From the NCBI GenBank assembly GCA_016192075.1, contig JACPUU010000011.1:62001-126000 (forward strand): a DNA stretch of 64,000 nt, read 5' to 3'. Of the stretch, positions 1 to 6,557 are shown piece after piece. The notes under the pieces were generated by a model. That model saw only the letters and a list, made by a program, of their open reading frames with translations. It had not been told where the DNA came from and ran no database searches. This stretch comes from Bacteroidota bacterium (GTDB lineage: Bacteria; Bacteroidota; Bacteroidia; Flavobacteriales_D; Crocinitomicaceae). Both the position numbers and the translations under genes were made by a program. Within the stretch, counting starts at the first letter, position 1, and each line of letters starts with the position of its first letter.

Positions 1-286
1 CTTCTTCACCTACTTCAAAATCAGCCTCAATTAATTTTGCTTTTGAAAGCGCAATTTCAAGATTTTCATCTTCTACTTCACCATCAGGCACAATTTCACG
101 GTTGATCCATATTTCAAGATCTCCTTTATCAGGGTTAATGATAACATCGATATGCTCGTCATTACCAAATTTTTTCTTCAGCATTGAACGAAAAACATCC
201 TGAAGAATGTTCATCATGGTTTCCCGATCGATGTTTTTAAACTCTTTAAATTCAGAGAAGGATTCAATTAATTCCAGCGCATTCAT
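1..286 (-). CDS. nusA: transcription termination/antitermination factor NusA (N-terminal part, cut by window edge)
   Basis: NusA binds RNA polymerase and modulates pausing, hairpin-dependent termination and antitermination. Only the first 95 or so codons lie in the window; the rest continues past base 1. The visible protein starts MNALELIESFSEFKEFKN and contains the segment that follows in NusA N-terminal domains (MMNILQDVFRSMLKKKFG, then a beta segment with DIIINPDKGDLEIW-like spacing). ATG is at 286. It lies 20 bp downstream of rimP on the same strand, the standard rimP-nusA(-infB) order, so it is almost certainly co-transcribed from the promoter before rimP. Confidence 0.9.
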   Translation of the reverse strand, partial: MNALELIESFSEFKEFKNIDRETMMNILQDVFRSMLKKKFGNDEHIDVIINPDKGDLEIWINREIVPDGEVEDENLEIALSKAKLIEADFEVGEE

Positions 287-306
287 AATCTACATTACTA
301 CATTAA

Positions 307-780
307 TTAAAAAGTGATAACCAGTTTTGTTTCTTTGATTTCATTGTATTTAAGCGGGACACTCTGCGTAACCCATTCTTTTTTCTTTCTGCCCTCAATG
401 GCCTTTTTTTCTTTGGTTTCAATTACAAAAGAGGTTTCGTCTGCTTTTACAATTGTTCCCTCAAGGCTTCCTTTTTCGGGTAATTTAACTTTTACCGGGC
501 GGCCAATATTTTTGATGTATTGTTTGTACACCCGCAGCGGCTGATCTATTCCGGCTGACGACACTTCCAGTGCAAAATCTTCAGCTTCACGATCGAGGTT
601 ATGCTCGATATTTCTGCTCACGGCCACACAATCTTCAATAGAAACCGAGCCTTGTTCCCGGTCAATTTCTACCAGGATATTGTTTGAACCGCTGATTTTG
701 ATTTCGACAATGTATAATGCCGGATCATGCTCTGCTATTCGCTCCTGTGCCAGTTCTTCTATTCTGCTTTTATTAATCAT
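307..780 (-). CDS. rimP: ribosome maturation factor RimP
   Basis: RimP assists late 30S subunit maturation. The 157-residue protein MINKSRIEELAQERIAEHD... has the family pattern: an N-terminal alpha/beta domain with VEIDREQGSVSIEDCVAVSR and the conserved DFALEVSSAGIDQPLR segment (usual form LEVSSPGLDRPL), followed by a C-terminal SH3-like beta domain. An in-frame extension to 819 exists, but it would translate the stem-loop at 792-813, so the ATG at 780 is preferred. It is the first gene of the rimP-nusA operon. Confidence 0.93.
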   Translation of the reverse strand: MINKSRIEELAQERIAEHDPALYIVEIKISGSNNILVEIDREQGSVSIEDCVAVSRNIEHNLDREAEDFALEVSSAGIDQPLRVYKQYIKNIGRPVKVKLPEKGSLEGTIVKADETSFVIETKEKKAIEGRKKKEWVTQSVPLKYNEIKETKLVITF

Positions 781-791
781 TGCGTATAAAA

Positions 792-813
792 AGAGGGGAC
801 TGTTGTCCCCTCT
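792..813 (-). terminator. terminator-like hairpin in the rimP-nusA leader
   Basis: A perfect 9-bp stem AGAGGGGAC/GTCCCCTCT with a 4-nt loop. On the minus strand the stem is followed at once by a run of five T and then the rimP ATG about 12 nt further on. It lies between the predicted promoter (842-849) and the gene it serves, so it is not the end of an upstream gene. It could attenuate transcription or mask translation of rimP. Confidence 0.6.
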
Positions 814-841
814 CATCAATGTATAAATAAATATTACAGTG

Positions 842-849
842 CAAATATA
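842..849 (-). promoter_or_regulatory. -7 promoter box of the rimP-nusA operon
   Basis: On the minus strand the sequence reads TATATTTG, an exact match to the Bacteroidota -7 consensus TAnnTTTG, about 60 bp before the rimP ATG. A TTG lies about 21 bp upstream as a possible -33 element. The hairpin at 792-813 falls inside the transcribed leader. Confidence 0.55.
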
Positions 850-936
850 CGCATTTTCTGATCAAACGACCAAAAAACCGTAAAAGTTTCTGGTTTTAAG
901 ATGGATATTGTGCCTTTGAGGGCTGATTGCGGCGTG

Positions 937-1710
937 CTAGCGTGTCCGGATCTCAAACAAAACCAGTTTAGCCGGTGATGCATCGCTTTCAAGGCTTGCA
1001 ATCTGGATATTCAAAAAATAAACGTCATCCTTTATAGCATCAGGCACAAATACCATTTCGGTAATGGTTTTATGAAGCCAGGGATTTTGCGGATAGTTCC
1101 AGAACAAATGATGCGCCGCCAATTCGCCGCCATCGTTTTCACGGTCAACCGACGGCAAATCAACCACCAGGTGATCAATACCCAAATCAAGAATATACTG
1201 TATGGCCGCGGTGGTGAGGTAAGCCGGGTTGGTGTTTGAATAATTGCGGTGGCGTTTTTCAGTGGTGTTATCCGCTGTTCGAATAATCAAAGCATTACAG
1301 CCTGCTGCATTGCCCGCACATTTGACAGCTTCTTCAACCAGTTCTTTGGTAATAACCTGGTCCTGCTGGTTATACTGTTCATTTTTGACAACCTGTGGTG
1401 CTACTGAAATCAGCTGTGCTTTAAAATGAAATTCACGCAGACATTGGTTAATGGTAAAATTTTCTTTTGAGATATGGCCCACGCATTCTGTATGCGTCCC
1501 GTTTCCATGCGGGTTAAGCATAATATTCCGAAAATTAACACTGCCGCCGCGGTTCACATCTCCCACAAACTGTGCAGTAATTACCGGTTCAATTTTTACA
1601 GGGTCGCAGTACCAGGCTCTGACTGAATCAGAATCGGCAGAAAGGGGAATTGAAATATCCATTCCGGCCGCGGTGTCAATATACGTTTCTGGGTCAAGAT
1701 ATAATTGCAT
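937..1710 (-). CDS. cyclase-family (kynurenine-formamidase-like) metal-dependent hydrolase
   Basis: The 257-residue protein belongs to the cyclase/arylformamidase family (Pfam Cyclase), metal-dependent amide hydrolases. The signature HxGTHxDxxxH is present as HGNGTHTECVGH, with the usual Asp replaced by Glu. A second conserved region, VVDLPSVDRENDGG...HH, supplies further putative metal ligands. There is no signal peptide, so it is cytoplasmic. It is transcribed alone, with no tryptophan-catabolism genes beside it, so the substrate cannot be assigned. Family assignment is firm; an actual kynurenine formamidase role is unproven. Confidence 0.75.
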   Translation of the reverse strand: MQLYLDPETYIDTAAGMDISIPLSADSDSVRAWYCDPVKIEPVITAQFVGDVNRGGSVNFRNIMLNPHGNGTHTECVGHISKENFTINQCLREFHFKAQLISVAPQVVKNEQYNQQDQVITKELVEEAVKCAGNAAGCNALIIRTADNTTEKRHRNYSNTNPAYLTTAAIQYILDLGIDHLVVDLPSVDRENDGGELAAHHLFWNYPQNPWLHKTITEMVFVPDAIKDDVYFLNIQIASLESDASPAKLVLFEIRTR

Positions 1711-1823
1711 TGGTCAAATGTAACGGAAATTCACCACACCTGTTAGCGGTTTGCCCTCACAATGTTCAGGCCGGAATGGTCACACCATAGCTGAAAAAAT
1801 TGTAATTTCGTTCTACAAACGGT

Positions 1824-2240
1824 ATGGCTAAACACAAACTCTTTGCAGAAGACGATTATGAATTTGAGCTGATTGGTATTTGCTCCAACAACAGCGATTA
1901 CCGCTTGTGCTGGAATATTAATCAATGCCTTCAGATTGGTTTGAGCAAAGGAGATGATTATTCACTATTGTCAAAAAAAGACGGTGAAAGTTTTCATTCG
2001 TTTTACCAGTTTACGGATGCAGATGACCTGACTGAATATTACCTGATTAAAAATGTATCCAATACCTACAAGCACCTGATTCCGGAAAAAGACCAGGTTG
2101 ATTATTTTCTGGTGATAAAGAATAATACATTACATGCTGTTGATGATATCTTAACAGCACTGCGGTCAAACGAAAGTATTTTAACCGCGTTTATTTTTGA
2201 CCCCGACGAACTGAAATCCAAACCAAACCTGCTGTTCTGA
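1824..2240 (+). CDS. IPExxxVDY family protein
   Basis: A 138-residue cytoplasmic protein of unknown function, restricted to Bacteroidota. It carries the name-giving motif as LIPEKDQVDYFLVI around residues 91-104, and the YEFELIGICSNNSDYRLCW opening typical of the family. It ends 43 bp before pyruvate kinase on the same strand, the usual arrangement for this family, which hints at a link with pyk that has not been explained. No catalytic motif is visible. Confidence 0.85.
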   Translation: MAKHKLFAEDDYEFELIGICSNNSDYRLCWNINQCLQIGLSKGDDYSLLSKKDGESFHSFYQFTDADDLTEYYLIKNVSNTYKHLIPEKDQVDYFLVIKNNTLHAVDDILTALRSNESILTAFIFDPDELKSKPNLLF

Positions 2241-2259
2241 AATTTGATCACAGATAGCT

Positions 2260-2267
2260 TATATTTG
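2260..2267 (+). promoter_or_regulatory. -7 promoter box before pyk
   Basis: TATATTTG matches the Bacteroidota -7 consensus exactly, 17 bp upstream of the pyk ATG and just after the IPExxxVDY stop codon. pyk may therefore have its own start site in addition to read-through. No convincing -33 TTG at the usual spacing was seen. Confidence 0.45.
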
Positions 2268-2283
2268 TACCCTAATTTATAAC

Positions 2284-3702
2284 ATGAAAAAAACCAAAAT
2301 AGTTGCCACTATGGGGCCGGCTTCAACAAGCTCAAAAGAGGTGTTGAAAGAAATGATTCAAAACGGAACCAATGTATGCAGGCTGAATTTCTCACACGGT
2401 AAACACGAAAACCATTTAAATACCATTCAAATGGTGCGTGAAATTAACGCTGAATTGGATGTAGATGTAGCCCTGCTGGCAGATTTACAGGGACCCAAAA
2501 TTCGGATTGGTGAAGTTGAAAACAACGGCATTGAACTGGTTGACGGCGCACAGCTGATCATCACCACCAAAGAATGCATTGGAACCAAAGAACGCGTTTT
2601 TCTGACCTATAAAGAGTTTCCAAAAGATGTGGCAGTTGGCGACCGTGTTTTGATGGATGACGGAAAACTTCAACTGGAGGTAACCGGCACCAACCGTGAA
2701 GATGAAGTCATTACCAAAGTACTCAATGGCGGCATTCTAAGCTCTAAAAAAGGGGTGAATCTGCCCAATACCAAAATATCACTGCCGTGCCTGACCGTAA
2801 AAGATTTGCGTGATCTTGAATTTGCTTTAGAGCATGAGGTAGACTGGATTGGATTATCTTTTGTACGCTCAGCCAAAGACATTGATGATTTGCGCAAACT
2901 GATCACCAAAAAAAACAAACACGCTAAAATCATTGCTAAAATAGAAAAGCCTGAGGCCGTTGCAGATATTGATGCCATCATTCGCACAACCGATGCGCTG
3001 ATGATTGCACGCGGTGATATGGGCGTTGAATTACCGGCTGAAAAAGTGCCGAATATTCAGAAAATGATTATCCGCAAATCACGCAATTTTGGCAAACCAA
3101 CCATTGTTGCCACGCAGATGATGGAGAGTATGATCACCAGCTTTTCACCCACCCGGGCAGAAGTGAATGATGTAGCAAACGCTGTTTTGGACGGTGCTGA
3201 TGCCGTAATGCTCTCTGGTGAAACATCGGTTGGAAAATACCCGGTTGAAGTGATTAAAACAATGACCAAAATTGTGCTGGAAATTGAAAAGAACGACGAG
3301 ATTTATCACAAAGAAGAATTGCCTGAACGCAGTGAAGAACGCTTCATTACCGATTCTATTTGCTTCAACGCAACACGCCTGGCGCAACGGGTACAGGCAA
3401 ACGCCATTATTACCATGACATTTTCAGGATACACGGCGTATAAACTTTCCTCTCAACGACCGCGGTCAGACATTTATGTTTTTACTGAAAACCGCCGCAT
3501 TTTAACGCAGCTCAACCTTGTGTGGGGTGTTAAAGGCTATTTCTACGATAAGCTGGGCAGCACTGATCAAACCATTGTAGATTGCCAGCAATTTTTGAAA
3601 GATAAAGACCTTGTAAAAAAAGGAGATTACGTAATCAACGTTGCTTCAGTTCCAATTGAAGAAAAGGGGAAATCGAATATGGTGAAGTTGAGCCAGATTT
3701 AG
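2284..3702 (+). CDS. pyk: pyruvate kinase
   Basis: Converts phosphoenolpyruvate and ADP to pyruvate and ATP, the last step of glycolysis. The 472-residue protein is full length. It starts MKKTKIVATMGPAS, has the active-site segment IIAKIEKPEAV with Lys219 and metal-binding Glu221, then MIARGDMGVELP with Asp245, and the MMESMI and GETSVGKYPVE segments. The small B domain lies near residues 70-170 and the C-terminal regulatory domain follows residue 340. A strong terminator follows at 3731-3763. Confidence 0.97.
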   Translation: MKKTKIVATMGPASTSSKEVLKEMIQNGTNVCRLNFSHGKHENHLNTIQMVREINAELDVDVALLADLQGPKIRIGEVENNGIELVDGAQLIITTKECIGTKERVFLTYKEFPKDVAVGDRVLMDDGKLQLEVTGTNREDEVITKVLNGGILSSKKGVNLPNTKISLPCLTVKDLRDLEFALEHEVDWIGLSFVRSAKDIDDLRKLITKKNKHAKIIAKIEKPEAVADIDAIIRTTDALMIARGDMGVELPAEKVPNIQKMIIRKSRNFGKPTIVATQMMESMITSFSPTRAEVNDVANAVLDGADAVMLSGETSVGKYPVEVIKTMTKIVLEIEKNDEIYHKEELPERSEERFITDSICFNATRLAQRVQANAIITMTFSGYTAYKLSSQRPRSDIYVFTENRRILTQLNLVWGVKGYFYDKLGSTDQTIVDCQQFLKDKDLVKKGDYVINVASVPIEEKGKSNMVKLSQI

Positions 3703-3730
3703 GGGTTAGTCTGATCTGTTTATCGTTTTG

Positions 3731-3763
3731 AAAAGCCTTTGGTGATTTACCAAAGGCTTTTTT
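3731..3763 (+). terminator. rho-independent terminator after pyk
   Basis: A 13-bp perfect stem, AAAAGCCTTTGGT paired with ACCAAAGGCTTTT, has a 5-nt loop and runs into a T-tract. It lies 28 bp after the pyk stop codon. Confidence 0.85.
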
Positions 3764-3886
3764 GTTTCCGCATTTCGATGATAGGGACGCAAATAAACCG
3801 CATTTGATATTTCAGCACGGAAAAAGATTGCACGATCAATGAATCAAAAAATTTCGACAGCGGCAAATTCAGGAGATTATTAGTTA

Positions 3887-3894
3887 TAACTTTG
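3887..3894 (+). promoter_or_regulatory. -7 promoter box of the outer-membrane protein gene
   Basis: TAACTTTG matches TAnnTTTG, 29 bp before the ATG at 3924. It is the only consensus box between the pyk terminator and this gene. Confidence 0.5.
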
Positions 3895-3923
3895 CGCCAA
3901 TTTTAAATTTAACCCCACGATTT

Positions 3924-4571
3924 ATGAAAAAAATGAAACTCTTTTTTGCCCTGGCAGGCCTTGCTACCGGCATAAATGCAAATGCACAACTTGGCGGAGG
4001 AGCCAGACTTGGTTATGACCTCTATTTTGGAGGAAGCGGTATCAAAACAGTTGCGCTGGGCGGATTTGGCGAATGGTCAAAAAGTGATGAAGTTGGTATT
4101 CGGTTTGGCCTTAATTATGGTTTACCAAATACTGTCTCAGATATTTATACCGCTCATGCGCTCAACAATTATTCGATTCCCCAAAGTATCCAGGTTGATG
4201 GAGATTTCAAAGCATCATTTCTTCATTTGTACGTTGACGGAAAAAAATACTTTGGTAATTCAGATTATGATGACGGCGGTTTTTATTTCACACTTGGAGC
4301 AGGATACACTTTTGCAATGACACAAGCGGACTACGACTATGGAATTTACAGTTCGGATATCTACACCGTAACTGGCATGGCGAATGAAGAAGACAAACAG
4401 TTTGCCGCACAAATTATGGTCAGGGCTTTTTTGGGGTATGATTATTCCCTTGATTTTGCTCACCTATTTGGTGAATTCGGACTCAGTTTCCCTGCAACTG
4501 ACGCTAATGGTGTTGCTATTCCAATTGAATTACCACCCTTTGTAGAATTTTCTGCAGGTATCAGATTTTAG
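3924..4571 (+). CDS. outer-membrane beta-barrel protein
   Basis: A 215-residue protein with a clear signal peptide (MKKMKLFFALAGLATGINANAQ, cleavage after NANA). It is rich in alternating aromatic and glycine strands and ends in FVEFSAGIRF, an aromatic C-terminal residue typical of outer-membrane barrels. It resembles the porin-like/OmpW-like small barrels common in Bacteroidota, but no ligand can be inferred. It is monocistronic, lying between the pyk terminator and a repeat region. Confidence 0.7.
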   Translation: MKKMKLFFALAGLATGINANAQLGGGARLGYDLYFGGSGIKTVALGGFGEWSKSDEVGIRFGLNYGLPNTVSDIYTAHALNNYSIPQSIQVDGDFKASFLHLYVDGKKYFGNSDYDDGGFYFTLGAGYTFAMTQADYDYGIYSSDIYTVTGMANEEDKQFAAQIMVRAFLGYDYSLDFAHLFGEFGLSFPATDANGVAIPIELPPFVEFSAGIRF

Positions 4572-4667
4572 ATTAATTTAAACGTCTCCGTTTTTAAACC
4601 CTTTGGCATTTGCTGAAGAGTTTTTTGTTGGTGGTTCTTTCACCTTAAATACACCTGGTTTCAGGAA

Positions 4668-4715
4668 GCAGAAAATTTAAATTTATCCGGAGAAATATTG
4701 AGTTGGCTGAAGTCT
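4668..4715 (+). pseudogene. fossil 3' end of a Crp/Fnr-type gene
   Basis: Reading codons from 4668 gives A-E-N-L-N-L-S-G-E-I-L-S-W-L-K-S. This aligns with the helix-turn-helix end of the intact Crp/Fnr protein encoded at 5760-6332 ([16 protein letters not shown]). Nucleotide identity is about two thirds over the best 33 bases. As in the intact gene, the same intergenic repeat follows immediately (4730 on). No coding continuation is visible upstream. Confidence 0.5.
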
Positions 4716-4729
4716 GGGGTTTTGAGATG

Positions 4730-4924
4730 TAATTCCCGCAACACTTGCGCCGGAGCTCATTGCCTTCGCGCAGCCGCTACGGCATAGCAAGGTCAGCATA
4801 GGCGCACGCATAGCAAGGTCAGCATAGGCGCAAGGCATAGCAAGGTCAGCGCAGGAGCCAGATCGCAAAGTATCGCGACGCGGAAAAGACCGCTGATCGT
4901 TGCAGATTTGATTTTTCTTTATGA
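4730..4924. repeat. intergenic repeat locus A (filled version)
   Basis: Bases 4730-4751 and 4848-4924 are near copies of 6337-6358 and 6367-6443 at locus B (1 difference in 22, about 7 in 77). Between these flanks locus A holds 96 bp (4752-4847), whereas locus B has only 8 bp. The extra segment contains, in reverse orientation, the module found at 51496-51561 and 30903-30970. No gene lies in 4572-5094; this repeat and the Crp fossil occupy its middle. Confidence 0.8.
4781..4860. repeat. three tandem 26-28 bp units inside locus A
   Basis: Three adjacent units share the core GCATAGCAAGGTCAGC: 4781-4806, 4807-4832 and a diverged third at 4833-4860. The first two differ at a single position, which implies recent local amplification. 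Confidence 0.85.
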
Positions 4925-5025
4925 TACTTCGAGTCTTGGTGCCTTCGTGGCTACCGTTATAGTTTTTGCCTTTCAAATATTATTCTTCCAAAAGAAACCG
5001 CAAAAACGACCTGTACTTTCATTTT

Positions 5026-5039
5026 TTGACATAAGTCAA
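5026..5039. promoter_or_regulatory. Fnr/DNR-like palindrome upstream of ribB-crp
   Basis: TTGAC-ATAA-GTCAA is a perfect 5-4-5 inverted repeat with the 14-bp geometry of Crp/Fnr-superfamily sites (TTGAT-N4-ATCAA). It lies 56 bp upstream of the ribB start. The second gene of that operon encodes a Crp/Fnr-family regulator, so autoregulation is plausible. Confidence 0.5.
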
Positions 5040-5094
5040 TTATCACGTGAAAGAATCATCCGAATTTCGCAGCAGGAATCATTTAATCTATCCG

Positions 5095-5763
5095 ATGGAA
5101 TCAACAACAATCATTTCGCCATTAACGCAATTTGGAGTGGATGCCAAAACACGCGTTGAAAATGCATTACGCTCTCTTCAAAACGGTAAGGGTGTTTTAC
5201 TGGTAGATGACGAGGATCGTGAAAATGAAGGTGATTTTATTTTTCCGGCTGAAAGCATGACAGTCGCAGATATGGCCCTGATGATTCATCAATGTAGTGG
5301 TATAGTTTGTCTATGCCTGACCGATGAAAAAGCAGATTCCCTGCAATTAAATTACATGGTCCATGAAAATACAAGTCGTTTCCAGACACCATTCACTGTT
5401 TCTATTGAAGCCAGAGAAGGAGTAACCACAGGTATTTCGGCTTCAGACCGTATTCAGACTATTCGCGCCGCATGTGCTGAAAATGCACTTCCAACTGACC
5501 TTGCAAAACCCGGACACATTTTTCCGCTACGGGCAAAAAAAGGAGGTGTTTTGGAACGCAATGGCCACACCGAAGGAAGTATTGATTTAATGAAACTGGC
5601 TAATTTAAGGCCACAAGCCGTTTTATGCGAGCTGATGAACCAAAATGGCACTGTTGCCCGGTTGCCCGACCTTATAACATTTGCACAGGAACATACCCTG
5701 ATTATTTTGTCGATTGAAGACCTGGTACATTATCGTAAATTCGTCAGAGATTATGTATTATGA
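5095..5763 (+). CDS. ribB: 3,4-dihydroxy-2-butanone-4-phosphate synthase
   Basis: Makes DHBP and formate from ribulose 5-phosphate for the four-carbon part of riboflavin. The protein matches stand-alone RibB over its length: [20 protein letters not shown] with the acidic [10 protein letters not shown] metal/substrate loop, then [33 protein letters not shown] in the form [14 protein letters not shown], and the HTEGSIDL motif. An upstream in-frame ATG at 5047 exists, but homology begins near the ATG at 5095. There is no GTP cyclohydrolase II domain. It overlaps the downstream regulator gene by 4 bp, an unusual partner for ribB. Confidence 0.93.
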   Translation: MESTTIISPLTQFGVDAKTRVENALRSLQNGKGVLLVDDEDRENEGDFIFPAESMTVADMALMIHQCSGIVCLCLTDEKADSLQLNYMVHENTSRFQTPFTVSIEAREGVTTGISASDRIQTIRAACAENALPTDLAKPGHIFPLRAKKGGVLERNGHTEGSIDLMKLANLRPQAVLCELMNQNGTVARLPDLITFAQEHTLIILSIEDLVHYRKFVRDYVL

Positions 5764-6332
5764 TCAAAGACCAACTCAGCGCATATATAAAACGAACCGT
5801 TGAAATTACGGATGACGAATTAATACACGTTCTTTCCTTTTTCAAAACACTGAAGCCGCAAAAAAATGAATTGCTTTTATCAGAAGGGCAAACCAGTCAA
5901 CGTAGCTTTTTTGTTGGCACCGGCTGTTTGCGCATTTATTTCAAAGATGAAAACGGACAAGATTCAACACGCTACATTGCGTTTGAAAATATGTTTGCTA
6001 CGGCGCTTGTAAGCTTTATTACCGGGCAGCCCTCTCTCGAATACATTCAGGCCATTGAACCGTCTGAACTTTTATACATCACGCACGAAGATTTTAATTC
6101 GCTGCGGAAAACTGTTCCGGCCTGGGAAAAATTTTATTGCAAATATTTAGAAAAAGCGTACGTCAATACTGCTTCGCGTTTGCTCTCTTTTACAACAATG
6201 GATGCCACCGAACGATACAAACAATTGCTGAGCAAAAATCAAACTGTAGTCATGCGTTTGCCAAATAAAATAGTGGCTTCATATCTCAATATTTCACAAG
6301 AGACGTTGAGCCGGCTGAAATCGAAGATTTGA
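5760..6332 (+). CDS. Crp/Fnr-family transcriptional regulator
   Basis: A 190-residue cytoplasmic regulator. Residues about 25-115 form a cyclic-nucleotide-binding-type beta roll ([23 protein letters not shown]), followed by the dimer helix and a short C-terminal helix-turn-helix, [20 protein letters not shown]. No cysteine cluster for an iron-sulfur centre is seen. Its ATG overlaps the ribB stop in an ATGA arrangement, so translation is probably coupled. A palindrome of Fnr geometry at 5026-5039 could be its own operator. The effector is unknown. Confidence 0.85.
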   Translation: MIKDQLSAYIKRTVEITDDELIHVLSFFKTLKPQKNELLLSEGQTSQRSFFVGTGCLRIYFKDENGQDSTRYIAFENMFATALVSFITGQPSLEYIQAIEPSELLYITHEDFNSLRKTVPAWEKFYCKYLEKAYVNTASRLLSFTTMDATERYKQLLSKNQTVVMRLPNKIVASYLNISQETLSRLKSKI

Positions 6333-6336
6333 TTCG

Positions 6337-6443
6337 TAATTCCCGCAACGCTTGCGCCAAAGTTACAGCGCAGGAGCCAGATCGCAAAGTCTCGCGGCGC
6401 GGAAAAGGCCGCTGATGGTTGCAGATTTGGGTTTTCTTTGTGA
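6337..6443. repeat. intergenic repeat locus B (empty version)
   Basis: Begins 5 bp after the crp/fnr stop. The flanks 6337-6358 and 6367-6443 match locus A, but the 96-bp tandem module of A is absent, replaced by 8 bp. The gene order crp 3' end followed by repeat is also seen, in degraded form, at 4668-4924. Confidence 0.8.
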
Positions 6444-6557
6444 TGCCAGCATCTTAGAACCTAAGTGGCAACTTTCGTAATAGTCTGCATCGGTAGTTTT
6501 TTGACCAATGAATTTTCAATTTGTTACGCACAAGAAAATCTCACTGGAATAACGACA

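Noticed and set aside
4781-4860. Three tandem units looked at first like a short CRISPR array.
   Set aside because: The units are adjacent with no unique spacers, there are only three of them and no cas genes occur nearby.
4683-4976. A 97-codon minus-strand frame through locus A.
   Set aside because: It consists of repeat sequence translated in tandem (repeated ADLAM motifs) with no start context or homology; it is a by-product of the repeat.
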